Shown here: positions 1 to 9,092 of the stretch, piece by piece
How positions within the stretch are numbered: position 1 is the stretch's first letter
How the letters are laid out: each line of letters begins with the position of its first letter
Assembly (NCBI GenBank): GCA_035765535.1
Contig: DASTXE010000003.1
Span: 1 to 64,000 of the forward strand
Origin: Rickettsiales bacterium
GTDB taxonomy: Bacteria > Pseudomonadota > Alphaproteobacteria > Rickettsiales > JABCZZ01
Length of the DNA stretch: 64,000 bases
Direction: 5' to 3'
Program-made: the position numbers and the translations under genes
The notes under the pieces: model-generated
Seen by the model: only the letters and a program-made list of their open reading frames with translations
What the model was told of the DNA's origin: nothing
Databases searched by the model: none

Positions 1-222
1 CTTTTACCTCAAAAACATCCACAAATAAGACTCTTAATAAACTAGAAATTCTTTCCTATTACCAGCATCATACCACTGGTGAGATTGAAGATGGGCAGTA
101 GGAAAAAATCCAGCTTGACGATAGGCCCGCAATCAGAGAACATCTTGACCTTACCACGCTTAAGCGCTATAGCGGTGTTGCATAAAGCCCATACTCGCTG
201 GTATTGGGCAGGCAATGGTGAA
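1..222. other. Left edge, no supported gene
   Basis: I find no credible coding region on either strand before the tRNA. A short open stretch on the minus strand (about 190 down to 45) could be the decayed end of a gene, but it has no start, no recognisable motif and no ribosome binding site. Confidence 0.4.
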
Positions 223-297
223 GGCTAGGTAGCAAAGTGGTAATGCACGGGACTGCAAATCCTGTATTCGGGAGTTCGATTCTCCCCCTGGCCTCCA
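223..297 (+). tRNA. tRNA-Cys (anticodon GCA)
   Basis: A full cloverleaf can be drawn. The 7-bp acceptor stem GGCTAGG pairs with CCTGGCC (one G-U). The anticodon loop carries GCA at 255-257, and the T arm has the TTCGA loop. The discriminator base is T, as expected for cysteine tRNAs, and the CCA end is encoded at 295-297. It reads UGC and UGU codons. Confidence 0.93.
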
Positions 298-315
298 AAA
301 CCAACCGGTAATTCC

Positions 316-1386
316 TTATCCTTTAAGCTTCCCGACATGCATGACAAGCTTGTGCAGTTCGCCCTTGCGCCACAGCTCCACCGGTACGGCGCTGCCGGGT
401 TCGGTCTCTGCCACGCAAAGCGGTAACATACGCATTTCCCTGATGTTTTTACCATCAAAACGGACGATTACATCGCCCGCCACAATGCCTGCTTTGGCGG
501 CCGGGCCATTTTCCGCCACGCTCATCACGAGCGCCCCATAAGGCTTTTTAAGCCCGGCATTATGTGCCGCAGCAGCAGTCACGTCTTCAATGCGGATGCC
601 GATCCAGCTGCGCTCAACATAACCTTTGGTTTTGAGTTGCTCGAATACGGTTTTGGCGAGTGCAATCGGCATGGCGAATCCGATACCGACATTCTCACCC
701 GAAGGAGAGTAAATCGCCGTGTTGATTCCGATCACCTGGCCCTGAAGGTTAAACATCGGTCCACCAGAATTGCCACGGTTAATGGCGGCATCCGTCTGGA
801 TAAAATCGTCAAACGGTCCGGCATTCAGATTGCGCGCACGGGCGGAGATGATACCCGCAGTCACCGTACCGCCGAAGCCGAACGGATTGCCAATGGCAAT
901 TACCCAGTCGCCGACACGGGCCTTATCGGAATTGCCGAAGACCACGGACGGCAGTTTTTTTCCAGCCTCCACCTTGAGCAAGGCCAGATCCGTCTTTTCA
1001 TCGTGACCCACGATCTGAGCATCGAGTTTAGTGTCGTCGCTAAGTGTAATCGTGATGTCGCCGGAGCCGGAAATCACATGGTTGTTCGTCGCGATATAAC
1101 CGTTCGGATCGATGATGAAACCGGAACCGAGCGAATAAATCTTATGGGAGTCATCCTTGTTTTCAGGATGTTCGGGGAAATCGTGAAACCCCTCAGGAAT
1201 GGCCGTGGCTGTGGCATTCATCGTATCGCCCGGCATTTTCTGCGTCGTGGAAATATTTACAACGGTTGGCGTGAGCTTTTCCACGAGATCGGCAAAGCCC
1301 GGCGGTGTTTCTCCGGCCATGGAAGGCAGGGGCGAAAACACAAGACAGGCGCTCACAAAAGCGGTAAATAAAAATGCGGGTTTCAC
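316..1386 (-). CDS. HtrA/DegP-like periplasmic serine protease
   Basis: This is a trypsin-like S1C protease for periplasmic protein quality control. From the chosen GTG start it has about 356 residues: a signal peptide (hydrophobic FLFTAFVSACLVF, cleavage near SMA-GE), then the catalytic triad His103 (TNNHVISG), Asp133 (EKTDLALL) and Ser207 (RGNSGGPMF), then a single C-terminal PDZ domain (GPAAKAGIVAGDVIVRFDG). Two PDZ domains would make DegP or DegQ; one, with this length, is closer to DegS or short HtrA forms. An upstream TTG at 1449 would add 21 residues and bury the signal peptide, so I prefer GTG at 1386. Protease family and export are confident; the subfamily is not. Confidence 0.9.
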   Translation of the reverse strand: MKPAFLFTAFVSACLVFSPLPSMAGETPPGFADLVEKLTPTVVNISTTQKMPGDTMNATATAIPEGFHDFPEHPENKDDSHKIYSLGSGFIIDPNGYIATNNHVISGSGDITITLSDDTKLDAQIVGHDEKTDLALLKVEAGKKLPSVVFGNSDKARVGDWVIAIGNPFGFGGTVTAGIISARARNLNAGPFDDFIQTDAAINRGNSGGPMFNLQGQVIGINTAIYSPSGENVGIGFAMPIALAKTVFEQLKTKGYVERSWIGIRIEDVTAAAAHNAGLKKPYGALVMSVAENGPAAKAGIVAGDVIVRFDGKNIREMRMLPLCVAETEPGSAVPVELWRKGELHKLVMHVGKLKG

Positions 1387-1563
1387 CGATATACCATCAA
1401 GAAATAAATAATATTGCTCAGGTATAAATATACCGGTCTCGCTTTTCAAGTTTTGATGCCCTGATTGGCGGCTTATAACGGATTCAATTGCTAATTTAGC
1501 TTTTTTAAGGTATAGGGCAGAGAAATATTTTTAGTTACGGGAATTATCCCTGATTTTCGCAAA

Positions 1564-1579
1564 AGTTCCACGTGAAACA
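1564..1579. promoter_or_regulatory. parS: parS-like centromere site
   Basis: AGTTCCACGTGAAACA lies 3 bp before the mnmG start. It matches the known ParB target TGTTTCACGTGAAACA in all but two positions and keeps the central CACGTG. Its closeness to parAB supports a chromosome-segregation role; it may also overlap the mnmG leader. Confidence 0.7.
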
Positions 1580-1582
1580 TTT

Positions 1583-3457
1583 ATGACCAGATTTGATGTG
1601 ATTGTTATTGGGGGTGGGCATGCCGGAACAGAGGCCGCAGCGGCTTCTGCGCGTATGGGCGCGACCACACTTTTGGCAACACATAAAAAAGAAACCGTGG
1701 GCGAAATGTCGTGTAACCCGGCTATCGGGGGGATCGCCAAAGGCACCCTTGTCCGTGAGATCGACGCTCTGGACGGAGTCATGGGAAGGGCAATTGATCG
1801 GGCGGGCATCCATTACAAAATGCTTAACGCCAGTAAGGGGCCGGCAGTTCACGGACCTCGTGCACAGGCGGATCGGAAATTATACCGCCAGGCTGTTCAG
1901 GATATTTTATCCGAATACGAAACCCTCACCATACAGTCGGTCGCGATCGAAGACCTTCTTATCGAAAATGGAAAAGTCGTTGGGGTCGTGACCGGAGAAG
2001 GCGAACAAATTTTTGCTTCGTCAGTTATCCTCACCACAGGGACTTTTCTGGGTGGGCTTATCCATATCGGTGAAAAGAAAATCCCGGCCGGCAGGGTAGG
2101 GGAGGCCCCTTCATTAGGTCTATCCAAAACCCTTCGTGACACGGGGTTTATGGTCGGACGTCTTAAGACCGGAACGCCACCCCGTCTCGATGGAAAGACG
2201 ATCGACTGGTCCGGTCTCCAGGAGCAACCGGGCGACGATATCCCTCAACCATTTTCCTATATGGTGGATAAGATCATCGTTCCTCAGATCAAATGTTTTA
2301 TCACTCAGACGACACAAGCCACTCACGAAATTATCCGGGGTAATATCCACCGCGCCCCCATGTATAGTGGGCAGATCGAAGGACGGGGGCCTCGTTATTG
2401 TCCGTCCATTGAAGATAAGATCGTTCGCTTCTCCGATAAACCGAAACACCAGATCTTTCTCGAACCGGAAGGGCTCGATGACGATACGGTTTATCCGAAC
2501 GGCATCTCCACATCGCTCCCGGAAGATGTTCAGCTCGCGATTTTAAAAACAATTCCGGGTCTGGAAGATGCGACCATGATCCGTCCGGGTTACGCGATTG
2601 AATATGACTATGTCGATCCACGGGAACTCTATCCGACACTCGAGACCAAGAAAATTAAAGGTCTTTATTTCGCGGGTCAGATCAATGGCACCACGGGATA
2701 TGAAGAAGCCGGAGGGCAGGGTATCATCGCTGGGATTAACGCCGTACTTTCCATTCGTGGTCAGGACGCATTTATTCTCGACCGTAGCGACGCGTATATC
2801 GGCGTCATGATCGACGATCTGATTACACTCGGAACGAGTGAACCCTATCGTATGTTCACATCGCGTTCCGAATACCGTCTCAGCGTCAGGGCTGATAATG
2901 CTGATCTGCGTTTGACGGATAGAGGTATTGCGATTGGTTGCGTCACGAAGTCGCGCTCTGAAATGTATAAAAACAAATCCGAACAACTCCGCAATTCTAT
3001 TTCCCTATTCAAAAATAGTCTGATTAGTCCCAGTGAGGCGACAAAATACGGAGTGAATTTGAATAAGGACGGAATTAAACGCTCCGCATTTGAATTGCTC
3101 TCCAATACGAATGTCGAATTGGAGGATATTTATCATATCTGGAATGAATTAAAAGAAATACCGGATGCAATTCTGCGTCAGATAAAAATAGAAGCACTTT
3201 ACGATGGGTATTTAGAAAAACAGGGCGCGGATATCCTCGCTTTCAAACAAGAAGAATCGCTCAAGATTCCCGAAGATATTGACTATAATACGGTGCCATC
3301 GCTCTCCAACGAGATTAAAGAAAAGCTCAAAAATCATAAGCCGCTGACGCTAGGCGCAGCCCAGAGAATCCCTGGTGTAACGCCCGCTGCGCTTACGATT
3401 CTGATGGGATTCATTAAAGAAAAAATGCGTCCGTCAAAAAATAAAATCCCGGCCTAA
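1583..3457 (+). CDS. mnmG: tRNA uridine-5-carboxymethylaminomethyl modification enzyme MnmG (GidA)
   Basis: MnmG works with MnmE (TrmE) to install the cmnm5 group on the wobble uridine of several tRNAs, using FAD. The 624-residue protein has the usual family length. It opens with a Rossmann FAD motif ([12 protein letters not shown], residues 7-18), contains the [11 protein letters not shown] and [13 protein letters not shown] signatures and a second nucleotide-binding segment with [15 protein letters not shown], and ends in the helical MnmE-binding region. It is first in an mnmG-rsmG-parA-parB block with short gaps, an arrangement common near bacterial replication origins. Confidence 0.97.
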   Translation: MTRFDVIVIGGGHAGTEAAAASARMGATTLLATHKKETVGEMSCNPAIGGIAKGTLVREIDALDGVMGRAIDRAGIHYKMLNASKGPAVHGPRAQADRKLYRQAVQDILSEYETLTIQSVAIEDLLIENGKVVGVVTGEGEQIFASSVILTTGTFLGGLIHIGEKKIPAGRVGEAPSLGLSKTLRDTGFMVGRLKTGTPPRLDGKTIDWSGLQEQPGDDIPQPFSYMVDKIIVPQIKCFITQTTQATHEIIRGNIHRAPMYSGQIEGRGPRYCPSIEDKIVRFSDKPKHQIFLEPEGLDDDTVYPNGISTSLPEDVQLAILKTIPGLEDATMIRPGYAIEYDYVDPRELYPTLETKKIKGLYFAGQINGTTGYEEAGGQGIIAGINAVLSIRGQDAFILDRSDAYIGVMIDDLITLGTSEPYRMFTSRSEYRLSVRADNADLRLTDRGIAIGCVTKSRSEMYKNKSEQLRNSISLFKNSLISPSEATKYGVNLNKDGIKRSAFELLSNTNVELEDIYHIWNELKEIPDAILRQIKIEALYDGYLEKQGADILAFKQEESLKIPEDIDYNTVPSLSNEIKEKLKNHKPLTLGAAQRIPGVTPAALTILMGFIKEKMRPSKNKIPA

Positions 3458-3484
3458 TTTCATCTGGCGTCTATTCGAATAGAA

Positions 3485-4126
3485 GTGTATAAACACGACA
3501 TGTCGGGCGATTTTTTATATCAAAATTTCCAAAAAATAGTCCCCGGGGGCGTTTCACGTGAAACATTCACCCGATTGGAGGAGTATGTTTCGCTTCTTCT
3601 AAAATGGCAGAAGAAGATCAATCTCATCAGTGACTCTACAATTCCCGACGTTTGGGCGCGCCATATTCTGGATTCAACCCAACTCATTTCTCATATTCAC
3701 CCCGATCAAAGAGTGGCCGATCTGGGGAGTGGGGCAGGGCTTCCCGGAATTATATTATCCATACTCGGCATTAAGAACGTAACGCTTGTTGAAAGCGATA
3801 TGCGTAAAGTTGCGTTCTTGAGAGAAGCGGCAAGAGTAACGAACACCCACATCAGTATCTCCAATAATCGGGTTGAAACGATCTTACTTGATGAAGTGGA
3901 TGTGATCACCGCGCGAGGTTTTGCTCCGCTCGAAAAAATTTTTTCGATGCTCGGAGAAAACCTAACCCCACGTCATAAAATGGTTTTATTGAAGGGAAGG
4001 GAATATGAGAAGGAAATCGCGGAAGCCAGGGCCAATTGGCATTTTGACTATAAAAAAATTCATAGTATAACGGATAATAACAGCGCCATTCTTATTATAG
4101 AAAATATCTATAAAACAAAGGATTAG
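3485..4126 (+). CDS. rsmG: 16S rRNA (guanine-527-N7) methyltransferase RsmG (GidB)
   Basis: RsmG uses S-adenosylmethionine to methylate G527 of 16S rRNA. The 213 residues fit the family. Visible are the N-terminal KWQKKINLIS segment, the SAM-binding VADLGSGAGLPGI motif (about residues 75-87) and a later ITARGFAPL motif. GTG at 3485 and ATG at 3500 are both possible starts and neither has a strong Shine-Dalgarno; the ATG start would fit family N-termini better. A near-perfect parS site lies inside the coding sequence. parA begins 3 bp after the stop, so the two are probably cotranscribed. Confidence 0.95.
   Translation: MYKHDMSGDFLYQNFQKIVPGGVSRETFTRLEEYVSLLLKWQKKINLISDSTIPDVWARHILDSTQLISHIHPDQRVADLGSGAGLPGIILSILGIKNVTLVESDMRKVAFLREAARVTNTHISISNNRVETILLDEVDVITARGFAPLEKIFSMLGENLTPRHKMVLLKGREYEKEIAEARANWHFDYKKIHSITDNNSAILIIENIYKTKD
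3550..3565. promoter_or_regulatory. parS: parS centromere site inside rsmG
   Basis: CGTTTCACGTGAAACA differs from the 16-bp parS consensus TGTTTCACGTGAAACA only at its first base. The inner 14 bp form a perfect palindrome. It sits in the early coding region of rsmG, about 1.4 kb before parB, which fits known parS clustering near parAB and the origin. Confidence 0.85.
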
Positions 4127-4129
4127 TAT

Positions 4130-4960
4130 ATGAGCAGCAAACAATCAAAACATATCAGGGATGAAAACACGCCAGCAAAAATTATTGCTATCGTGAACCA
4201 GAAAGGCGGCGTCGGAAAGACCACCACTGCGATTAACTTAGCTACTGCGCTCGCGGCTTGCGGACGCAAGGTATTGCTCATCGATCTCGATCCGCAGGGG
4301 AATGCCAGCACCGGTCTCGGTATCGATCATAGTGACCGTAGCATCACATCCTATGATCTGCTCATTGGCGAGGTCAGCATTGCCGAAGCAACTTTAAAAA
4401 CCGAAATTCCAAATCTGTTTCTGGTCTCTGCTAATATTGATCTCTCCGGCGCCGAGATCGAACTCGTCAGCATGATGCGCCGTGAATATCGTCTGCAGGA
4501 AGCTTTCGCAAATGAGAAACTGAACTACGATTATGTCATTATCGACTGCCCGCCGTCACTCGGTTTGGTAACCCTCAATGCATTGACCGCCGCTCATTCC
4601 GTTTTGATTCCGCTGCAGTGTGAATTTTATGCGTTGGAAGGTTTGAGCCATCTATTGAAAACCATCGAACTCGTCCGCACGCGTATCAACCCCGCGCTGA
4701 CCATCGAAGGTATCGTGCTGACCATGTATGACCGCCGCAACAGCCTGACCGCGCAGATCGAGGAAGACGTCCGCGATTTCCTCGGCACGAAAGTTTACAA
4801 AACCGTCATCCCCCGCAACATCCGTATGTCGGAAGCGCCGTCTCACGGGAAACCGGCATTGATCTATGATCTGCATTGCACCGGTTCGCAAGCCTATCTG
4901 AAACTGGCCAGTGAGTTATTGAAACGTGAAAAACAGCAACGCGAATTAACCGCAGCATAA
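4130..4960 (+). CDS. parA: Chromosome partitioning ATPase ParA
   Basis: ParA is a deviant Walker-type ATPase that moves ParB-parS complexes to segregate sister origins. The deviant Walker A box KGGVGKTTTAIN lies around residues 24-35, followed by LLIDLDPQGNASTGLG (Walker A') and YVIIDCPPSLGLVTLNAL (Walker B). The 276-residue length is typical of chromosomal ParA (Soj). It follows rsmG by 3 bp and precedes parB by 15 bp. Confidence 0.97.
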   Translation: MSSKQSKHIRDENTPAKIIAIVNQKGGVGKTTTAINLATALAACGRKVLLIDLDPQGNASTGLGIDHSDRSITSYDLLIGEVSIAEATLKTEIPNLFLVSANIDLSGAEIELVSMMRREYRLQEAFANEKLNYDYVIIDCPPSLGLVTLNALTAAHSVLIPLQCEFYALEGLSHLLKTIELVRTRINPALTIEGIVLTMYDRRNSLTAQIEEDVRDFLGTKVYKTVIPRNIRMSEAPSHGKPALIYDLHCTGSQAYLKLASELLKREKQQRELTAA

Positions 4961-4975
4961 TCTAAGGAGCACCAT

Positions 4976-5944
4976 ATGAGCGCAGTAAAAAAATCGAATG
5001 CACGCGGATTAGGTAAAGGGCTTTCGGCCCTGATGTCGGACACCTACAGCCAGGCCCCGGCCGCTCCGGCACAGCCCGCCAACCAGGACCGCCCGGAACA
5101 ATCCGCTGCCGAACTTCCCAAGCAGACCCTTAAGCTCAGCCAGCTTCGTTCCGGCAAATACCAGCCACGTGAGCATTTCAATGAGAGCGCTCTGAGCGAT
5201 CTCGCCAATTCGATCAAGAAGAACGGCGTTATGCAGCCGATTCTGGTACGCATGATCGGAGCCGATCTATATGAAATCGTTGCCGGTGAACGCCGCTGGC
5301 GCGCTTCCAAGATCGCGGGCCTGGATGAAATCCCGGTCGTGATCCGCGACCTCACAGACGAGCAGGCGCTGGAACTTGCTATCGTCGAAAACGTCCAGCG
5401 CGAAGGCCTGCATCCGCTTGAAGAGGCCGCCGGTTACCAGAGGCTGATGGACGAATTCGGTTATACCCAGGAAAACATCGCGTCCACCGTCCATAAGAGC
5501 CGCAGCCATATCGCGAATCTGCTGCGTCTCCTGAGTCTGCCGAAAGATATCCAGGAATTGCTGACGACCGAAAAACTGACGATGGGCCATGCCCGCGCCC
5601 TGATCGGCGTAGAAAGTGCTTCGCAGATCGCGGAAGAAATTATCCGCCGTAATCTGAGCGTCCGCCAGACGGAAAAGCTGGTGAGCGACAGCAAAAACCC
5701 GAACAGGGAACCCAAGGCGCAAAAGCCGAGGGAGCCCAAAACCGTAACCACGACAGTGACAACCGTTGCTGTCCATCAGGGCCCCAAAGATCAGGATATC
5801 CTGGCACTGGAAGCAGCACTCTCTGAGAATCTCGGATTAAAAGTCAGCATTAACGATCGCGGCCAGGCCGGTGAAATCACCGTTGCCTATGAAAGCCTCG
5901 AGCAGCTGGACGATGTATTGCGCCGCCTGGGCGGAAGCATTTAA
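4976..5944 (+). CDS. parB: Chromosome partitioning protein ParB
   Basis: ParB is a CTP-dependent DNA clamp that loads at parS. The N-terminal RGLGKGLSALM motif is the ParA-stimulating peptide. Next come the CTPase/ParB-like region with IVAGERRWRASK and ENVQREGLHPLEEA (around residues 100-145), the helix-turn-helix SRSHIANLLRLLSLP, and a C-terminal dimerisation segment after a Lys/Pro/Thr-rich linker. Length 322 is usual. A GGAG ribosome site precedes the start, and the gene ends the operon just before a strong terminator. Confidence 0.97.
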   Translation: MSAVKKSNARGLGKGLSALMSDTYSQAPAAPAQPANQDRPEQSAAELPKQTLKLSQLRSGKYQPREHFNESALSDLANSIKKNGVMQPILVRMIGADLYEIVAGERRWRASKIAGLDEIPVVIRDLTDEQALELAIVENVQREGLHPLEEAAGYQRLMDEFGYTQENIASTVHKSRSHIANLLRLLSLPKDIQELLTTEKLTMGHARALIGVESASQIAEEIIRRNLSVRQTEKLVSDSKNPNREPKAQKPREPKTVTTTVTTVAVHQGPKDQDILALEAALSENLGLKVSINDRGQAGEITVAYESLEQLDDVLRRLGGSI

Positions 5945-5966
5945 CGATTTGTTGTTGAGTCTCTTG

Positions 5967-5998
5967 GCCCGCCTCAGAAATGAGGCGGGCATTTTTTT
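5967..5998 (+). terminator. Rho-independent terminator after parB
   Basis: A 10-bp perfect stem (GCCCGCCTCA with TGAGGCGGGC, loop GAAA) is followed by a run of seven T. It starts 22 bp after the parB stop and ends the par operon. Confidence 0.93.
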
Positions 5999-6003
5999 GA
6001 CCG

Positions 6004-6609
6004 CTAGGCGGTCGTAGAAGAGGAGGAGTTGCTGGAGCCCGAAGCCACCTGTTGCCAGAGGCTATAAACATCTTTCATATAATTGTTCGCTTTGGTCTGC
6101 TCGGCGGAAAGTTTATCCGATGTCGAACTGAGCGGATCGTTTTTCCCGTTGAGCGCATCCAGCAATGTCGAAGTCAGATTCAGCGAGGAAACCTGATCCT
6201 TCGCCGAGAGCTGATCGGCGCCCAGACCCGCTGCTTCAAGATCATTCTGAATTTTGTTAAAAGTTTCCTGCGTCATAGGCGCATCTTTATATTTTGCGAT
6301 AATCTCATTAATCTGCACCTGCTGTGCCTGTGTCAGGCTAAAGCTGGAACTGCTGCCCGGGCTTTGGGTGTTTCCGGAAGAAGTATTATTCAGAAGCGCC
6401 TGTGCTGCGGGGCTTAGGTCCAGAATATCGGAAGAACCGGAAGAGTCCGTTGAACTGCCTAAGCCTTGTAAAGCATTGATGAGCGACTGTGTGACGGAGG
6501 AAGGACCGCCGGAGCTTTTATTGTTAGCCGTGAGCGACGACTGACTATTGCCGCTTTGCAGCGAAGAAAGCTGGTAATAGGAAGCCGGAGTATTAGTGAT
6601 GCTGGTCAT
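6004..6609 (-). CDS. Ser/Asn-rich small protein of unknown function
   Basis: I do not recognise this gene with confidence. The 201 residues begin with a low-complexity Ser/Asn/Gly stretch, contain ILDLSPAAQALL near residue 80, then a predicted helical segment (AQQVQINEIIAKYKDAPM, and further helices to about residue 185), and end in a Ser-rich tail. There is no signal peptide and no cysteine. The composition and the LSPAAQ motif recall uncharacterised alphaproteobacterial proteins that I associate loosely with surface or flagellar functions; that is inference. The gene at 44533-45057 has a similar style. It is monocistronic and converges on parB. Confidence 0.7.
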   Translation of the reverse strand: MTSITNTPASYYQLSSLQSGNSQSSLTANNKSSGGPSSVTQSLINALQGLGSSTDSSGSSDILDLSPAAQALLNNTSSGNTQSPGSSSSFSLTQAQQVQINEIIAKYKDAPMTQETFNKIQNDLEAAGLGADQLSAKDQVSSLNLTSTLLDALNGKNDPLSSTSDKLSAEQTKANNYMKDVYSLWQQVASGSSNSSSSTTA

Positions 6610-6673
6610 AAGAATCTGCCTTTATATGGAAATACAAAGGTATATGCATATTTTATGCCAGTTGAGCCGTAAA

Positions 6674-7498
6674 TTAGGGTAAGTGCTTAAGAACACTAAC
6701 TCCCTGCATGGGCTGAGTAAGTTGCGGCTCATCAGTCCCTTTCAGATAATGGTTCATGAAAGCCAGGCTATAAGTCGTAATCTGGGGATGAACATAACCG
6801 AATGCCGTCCATGCAAAATGGTTGGCGCCGTTAAACTCCACAAAATATTTGGGAGCAGGGGATAGCGCATAAGCACCCTTTGTGCCTTCCAGGCTGGGGG
6901 TAATCATCCTGTCACGGCTTCCCGCCTGATACATGACGGGTGCAGCAATCGATTCCAGATGATCAAGCGGGAGGTTATAGGGAGCCAGTGCAAGAATGGC
7001 TTTCACTCCGGGTAGTTTCCAGCTGGGAATGGCACCGCCTAACCCCAGCACCGTATAGCCGCCGAGCGAATGGCCGCATAATCCCAGGCGCGACCAGTCA
7101 ATGCGCCCTGCAAAATGCCTGTCCTGCTTCAGCGCCGAGATAAGCTCACGAATATCATCGCGCCGGTCTGCGTAAGTTTTTTCGTCCCAAAGGTTTGGCC
7201 GGCCAAACGGAGCCTGCGGGCGGTCGGAGCGAGAAGCAGCACCGCCATTGCAAACCGCATCCCTGTGGTTCGGGGCGAAGACAATATAACCGGCTTCGGC
7301 AAAGGCCTGCATCAGGAAAGGCGACTGTGTGGAACAGCCGTGAAATCCATGCGAAAATATAATAACCGGAGCTTTGCCGGACGTGGCGGGCTGCCAGACG
7401 CTTACACGCATTCCTGCAAGCGTGATATTATCCCCGGAGGCATGAGCGAAGCCGGGAAGCCAGACCAGAAGACACAGGAGGGTAAAAACTAAACGCAT
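6674..7498 (-). CDS. Secreted alpha/beta-hydrolase (dienelactone hydrolase / PAF-acetylhydrolase type)
   Basis: The 274-residue protein starts with a signal peptide (VFTLLCLLVWLPGFAHA, cleavage after residue 20 or so). The hydrolase fold shows the oxyanion segment FSHGFHGC, the nucleophile elbow GHSLGGYT (Ser near residue 144), an acidic residue around GSRDRMI and a catalytic His in NGANHFAW. The substrate cannot be told from sequence; related enzymes cut short-chain esters or lipids. It stands alone, divergent from nuoF. Confidence 0.85.
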   Translation of the reverse strand: MRLVFTLLCLLVWLPGFAHASGDNITLAGMRVSVWQPATSGKAPVIIFSHGFHGCSTQSPFLMQAFAEAGYIVFAPNHRDAVCNGGAASRSDRPQAPFGRPNLWDEKTYADRRDDIRELISALKQDRHFAGRIDWSRLGLCGHSLGGYTVLGLGGAIPSWKLPGVKAILALAPYNLPLDHLESIAAPVMYQAGSRDRMITPSLEGTKGAYALSPAPKYFVEFNGANHFAWTAFGYVHPQITTYSLAFMNHYLKGTDEPQLTQPMQGVSVLKHLP

Positions 7499-7588
7499 AT
7501 ATGAGTTTTCCTAATATTTTTTGTGGTATGTCCGTGCATTTTATTATAATCATCGGGATAATCCAAACAGACAAAAGCAGGGATTGCT

Positions 7589-8869
7589 ATGTTAAAAGAC
7601 GAAGACCGCATATTCACCAACCTGTATGGTTTTGAAGACTGGAAACTCGCGGGCGCGAAAAAGCGCGGCGACTGGAGCAATACGAAAGAATTGCTGGCCA
7701 AAGGCGCGGATACGATCATCGAGGAAGTAAAAGCTTCAGGCTTGCGCGGTCGCGGCGGTGCAGGTTTCTCCACCGGGATGAAATGGTCCTTCATGCCGAA
7801 GAAATCTGACGGCCGTCCGTCTTACCTCGTTGTGAATGCCGATGAAGGCGAACCCGGTACCTGCAAAGACCGCGACATGATGCGCCACGATCCGCATAAG
7901 CTGATTGAAGGTTGCCTGATCGGCGGTTTTGCGATCCGGGCAGTTGCGGCCTATATCTACATCCGCGGCGAATTTATCGAGGAAGCAAACCGCCTGGAGT
8001 ATGCAATTGATGAAGCGCGCGCTGCCGGATTGCTCGGCAAAAATGCCTGTGGTTCTGGCTACGATTTTGATGTTTTCGTGCATCGTGGCGCAGGCGCGTA
8101 TATTTGCGGCGAAGAAACTGCGCTGATCGAATCGCTTGAAGGCAAAAAAGGCCAGCCGCGTCTTAAGCCACCATTCCCGGCAGGCGTGGGCGTCTGGGGC
8201 TGCCCGACGACGGTCAATAACGTGGAAAGCATTGCGGTCGTGCCGGAAATTCTGCGCCGTGGCCCGTCCTGGTTCGCTGGTATCGGCCGCCCGAACAACA
8301 CGGGCACAAAAGTGTTCTGTATCTCCGGCCATGTAAACAATCCTTGCAATGTCGAAGAAGAAATGGGCATTCCGCTGAAGGAACTCATTGAAAAACACGC
8401 TGGCGGCGTGCGCGGCGGGTGGGATAACCTGCTTGCAGTCATTCCGGGCGGTTCTTCCGTGCCGATGATCCCCAAATCCATCTGCGACACGGTGCTCATG
8501 GACTTCGACTCGCTGCGTGAAGTGAAATCCGGCCTTGGCACCGCTGCGGTGATCGTCATGGATAAATCGACCGATCTCGTGAAAGCCATCGCCCGCTTGT
8601 CCAAGTTCTATATGCATGAATCCTGCGGCCAGTGCACGCCCTGCCGTGAAGGCACGGGCTGGATGTGGCGTGTGATGGAGCGTATGGTAACGGGCAACGC
8701 GCAGATGGAAGAGATTGACCGTTTGCTGGATGTGACGACGCGCATTGAAGGTCATACGATTTGTGCGCTCGGTGATGCTGCCGCCTGGCCGATCCAGGGG
8801 TTGTTCCGTCACTTCCGTCCGGAAGTCGAACGCCGCATTACGGAATATCAGGCGAGAAAAGTAGCGTAA
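7589..8869 (+). CDS. nuoF: NADH-quinone oxidoreductase subunit F (complex I, NuoF)
   Basis: NuoF is the complex I subunit that binds NADH and FMN and carries one [4Fe-4S] cluster (N3). Its 426 residues match the family. Motifs: the NADH-binding [13 protein letters not shown] (residues ~53-65), the FMN-binding [16 protein letters not shown], the [13 protein letters not shown] segment, and the cluster ligands [12 protein letters not shown] with a fourth Cys in [10 protein letters not shown]. No other nuo gene is adjacent, whereas most alphaproteobacteria keep nuoA-N together. A GGGATTG-type ribosome site precedes the ATG. Confidence 0.97.
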   Translation: MLKDEDRIFTNLYGFEDWKLAGAKKRGDWSNTKELLAKGADTIIEEVKASGLRGRGGAGFSTGMKWSFMPKKSDGRPSYLVVNADEGEPGTCKDRDMMRHDPHKLIEGCLIGGFAIRAVAAYIYIRGEFIEEANRLEYAIDEARAAGLLGKNACGSGYDFDVFVHRGAGAYICGEETALIESLEGKKGQPRLKPPFPAGVGVWGCPTTVNNVESIAVVPEILRRGPSWFAGIGRPNNTGTKVFCISGHVNNPCNVEEEMGIPLKELIEKHAGGVRGGWDNLLAVIPGGSSVPMIPKSICDTVLMDFDSLREVKSGLGTAAVIVMDKSTDLVKAIARLSKFYMHESCGQCTPCREGTGWMWRVMERMVTGNAQMEEIDRLLDVTTRIEGHTICALGDAAAWPIQGLFRHFRPEVERRITEYQARKVA

Positions 8870-8889
8870 TATTTTGAGAATTTAGGTTT

Positions 8890-8938
8890 GGGCTTCACCT
8901 CAATTCTCGTGCTGGCGGCACGATATTGAGAGAAGCCC
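8890..8938. terminator. Long hairpin between nuoF and a small minus-strand gene
   Basis: GGGCTTC ... CTCAAT ... CGTGC pairs with GCACG ... ATTGAG ... GAAGCCC across a short loop, giving about 18 paired bases with small bulges. There is no clear T run on either side, so termination is an inference from its position between the convergent nuoF and the small ORF at 8982-9092. Confidence 0.5.
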
Positions 8939-8981
8939 TTGCCCGCGGTGCTGCTAAATTGCCTCTATGTCAGCAGGGTTT

Positions 8982-9092
8982 TTACTGTTTCCTGCTCTTC
9001 TTCCTTCTCTTCGCGCGTTGCGGATTCTGGCGCTGCCCGTTTGCATTCACTTTGGGCTGCTTGCCGCGGCGCATAGAGCGTCCCTTGGACAT
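8982..9092 (-). CDS. 36-residue very basic protein
   Basis: An ATG preceded by a strong ribosome site (GAGAGGGGG, 7 nt before) opens a 36-codon frame. The protein has 15 Lys/Arg and no Asp or Glu; it opens MSKGRSMRRGKQ and ends RAKRRKKSRKQ. There is no hydrophobic segment. I do not recognise a family. The composition suggests binding of RNA, ribosome or DNA, as in tiny ribosome-associated proteins, but that is inference. The hairpin at 8890-8938 could end its transcript. Confidence 0.5.
   Translation of the reverse strand: MSKGRSMRRGKQPKVNANGQRQNPQRAKRRKKSRKQ

Noticed and set aside
562..1371. Long plus-strand frame over the protease gene
   Set aside because: It is antisense to a clear HtrA protease with all catalytic motifs and has no family resemblance.
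1500..1563. AT-rich region before mnmG as the replication origin
   Set aside because: I could not find DnaA boxes of the TTATNCACA type in it; par genes nearby are suggestive but not enough.
7736..8812. 358-codon minus-strand frame over nuoF
   Set aside because: It is antisense to a highly conserved gene and shows no protein-like motifs.
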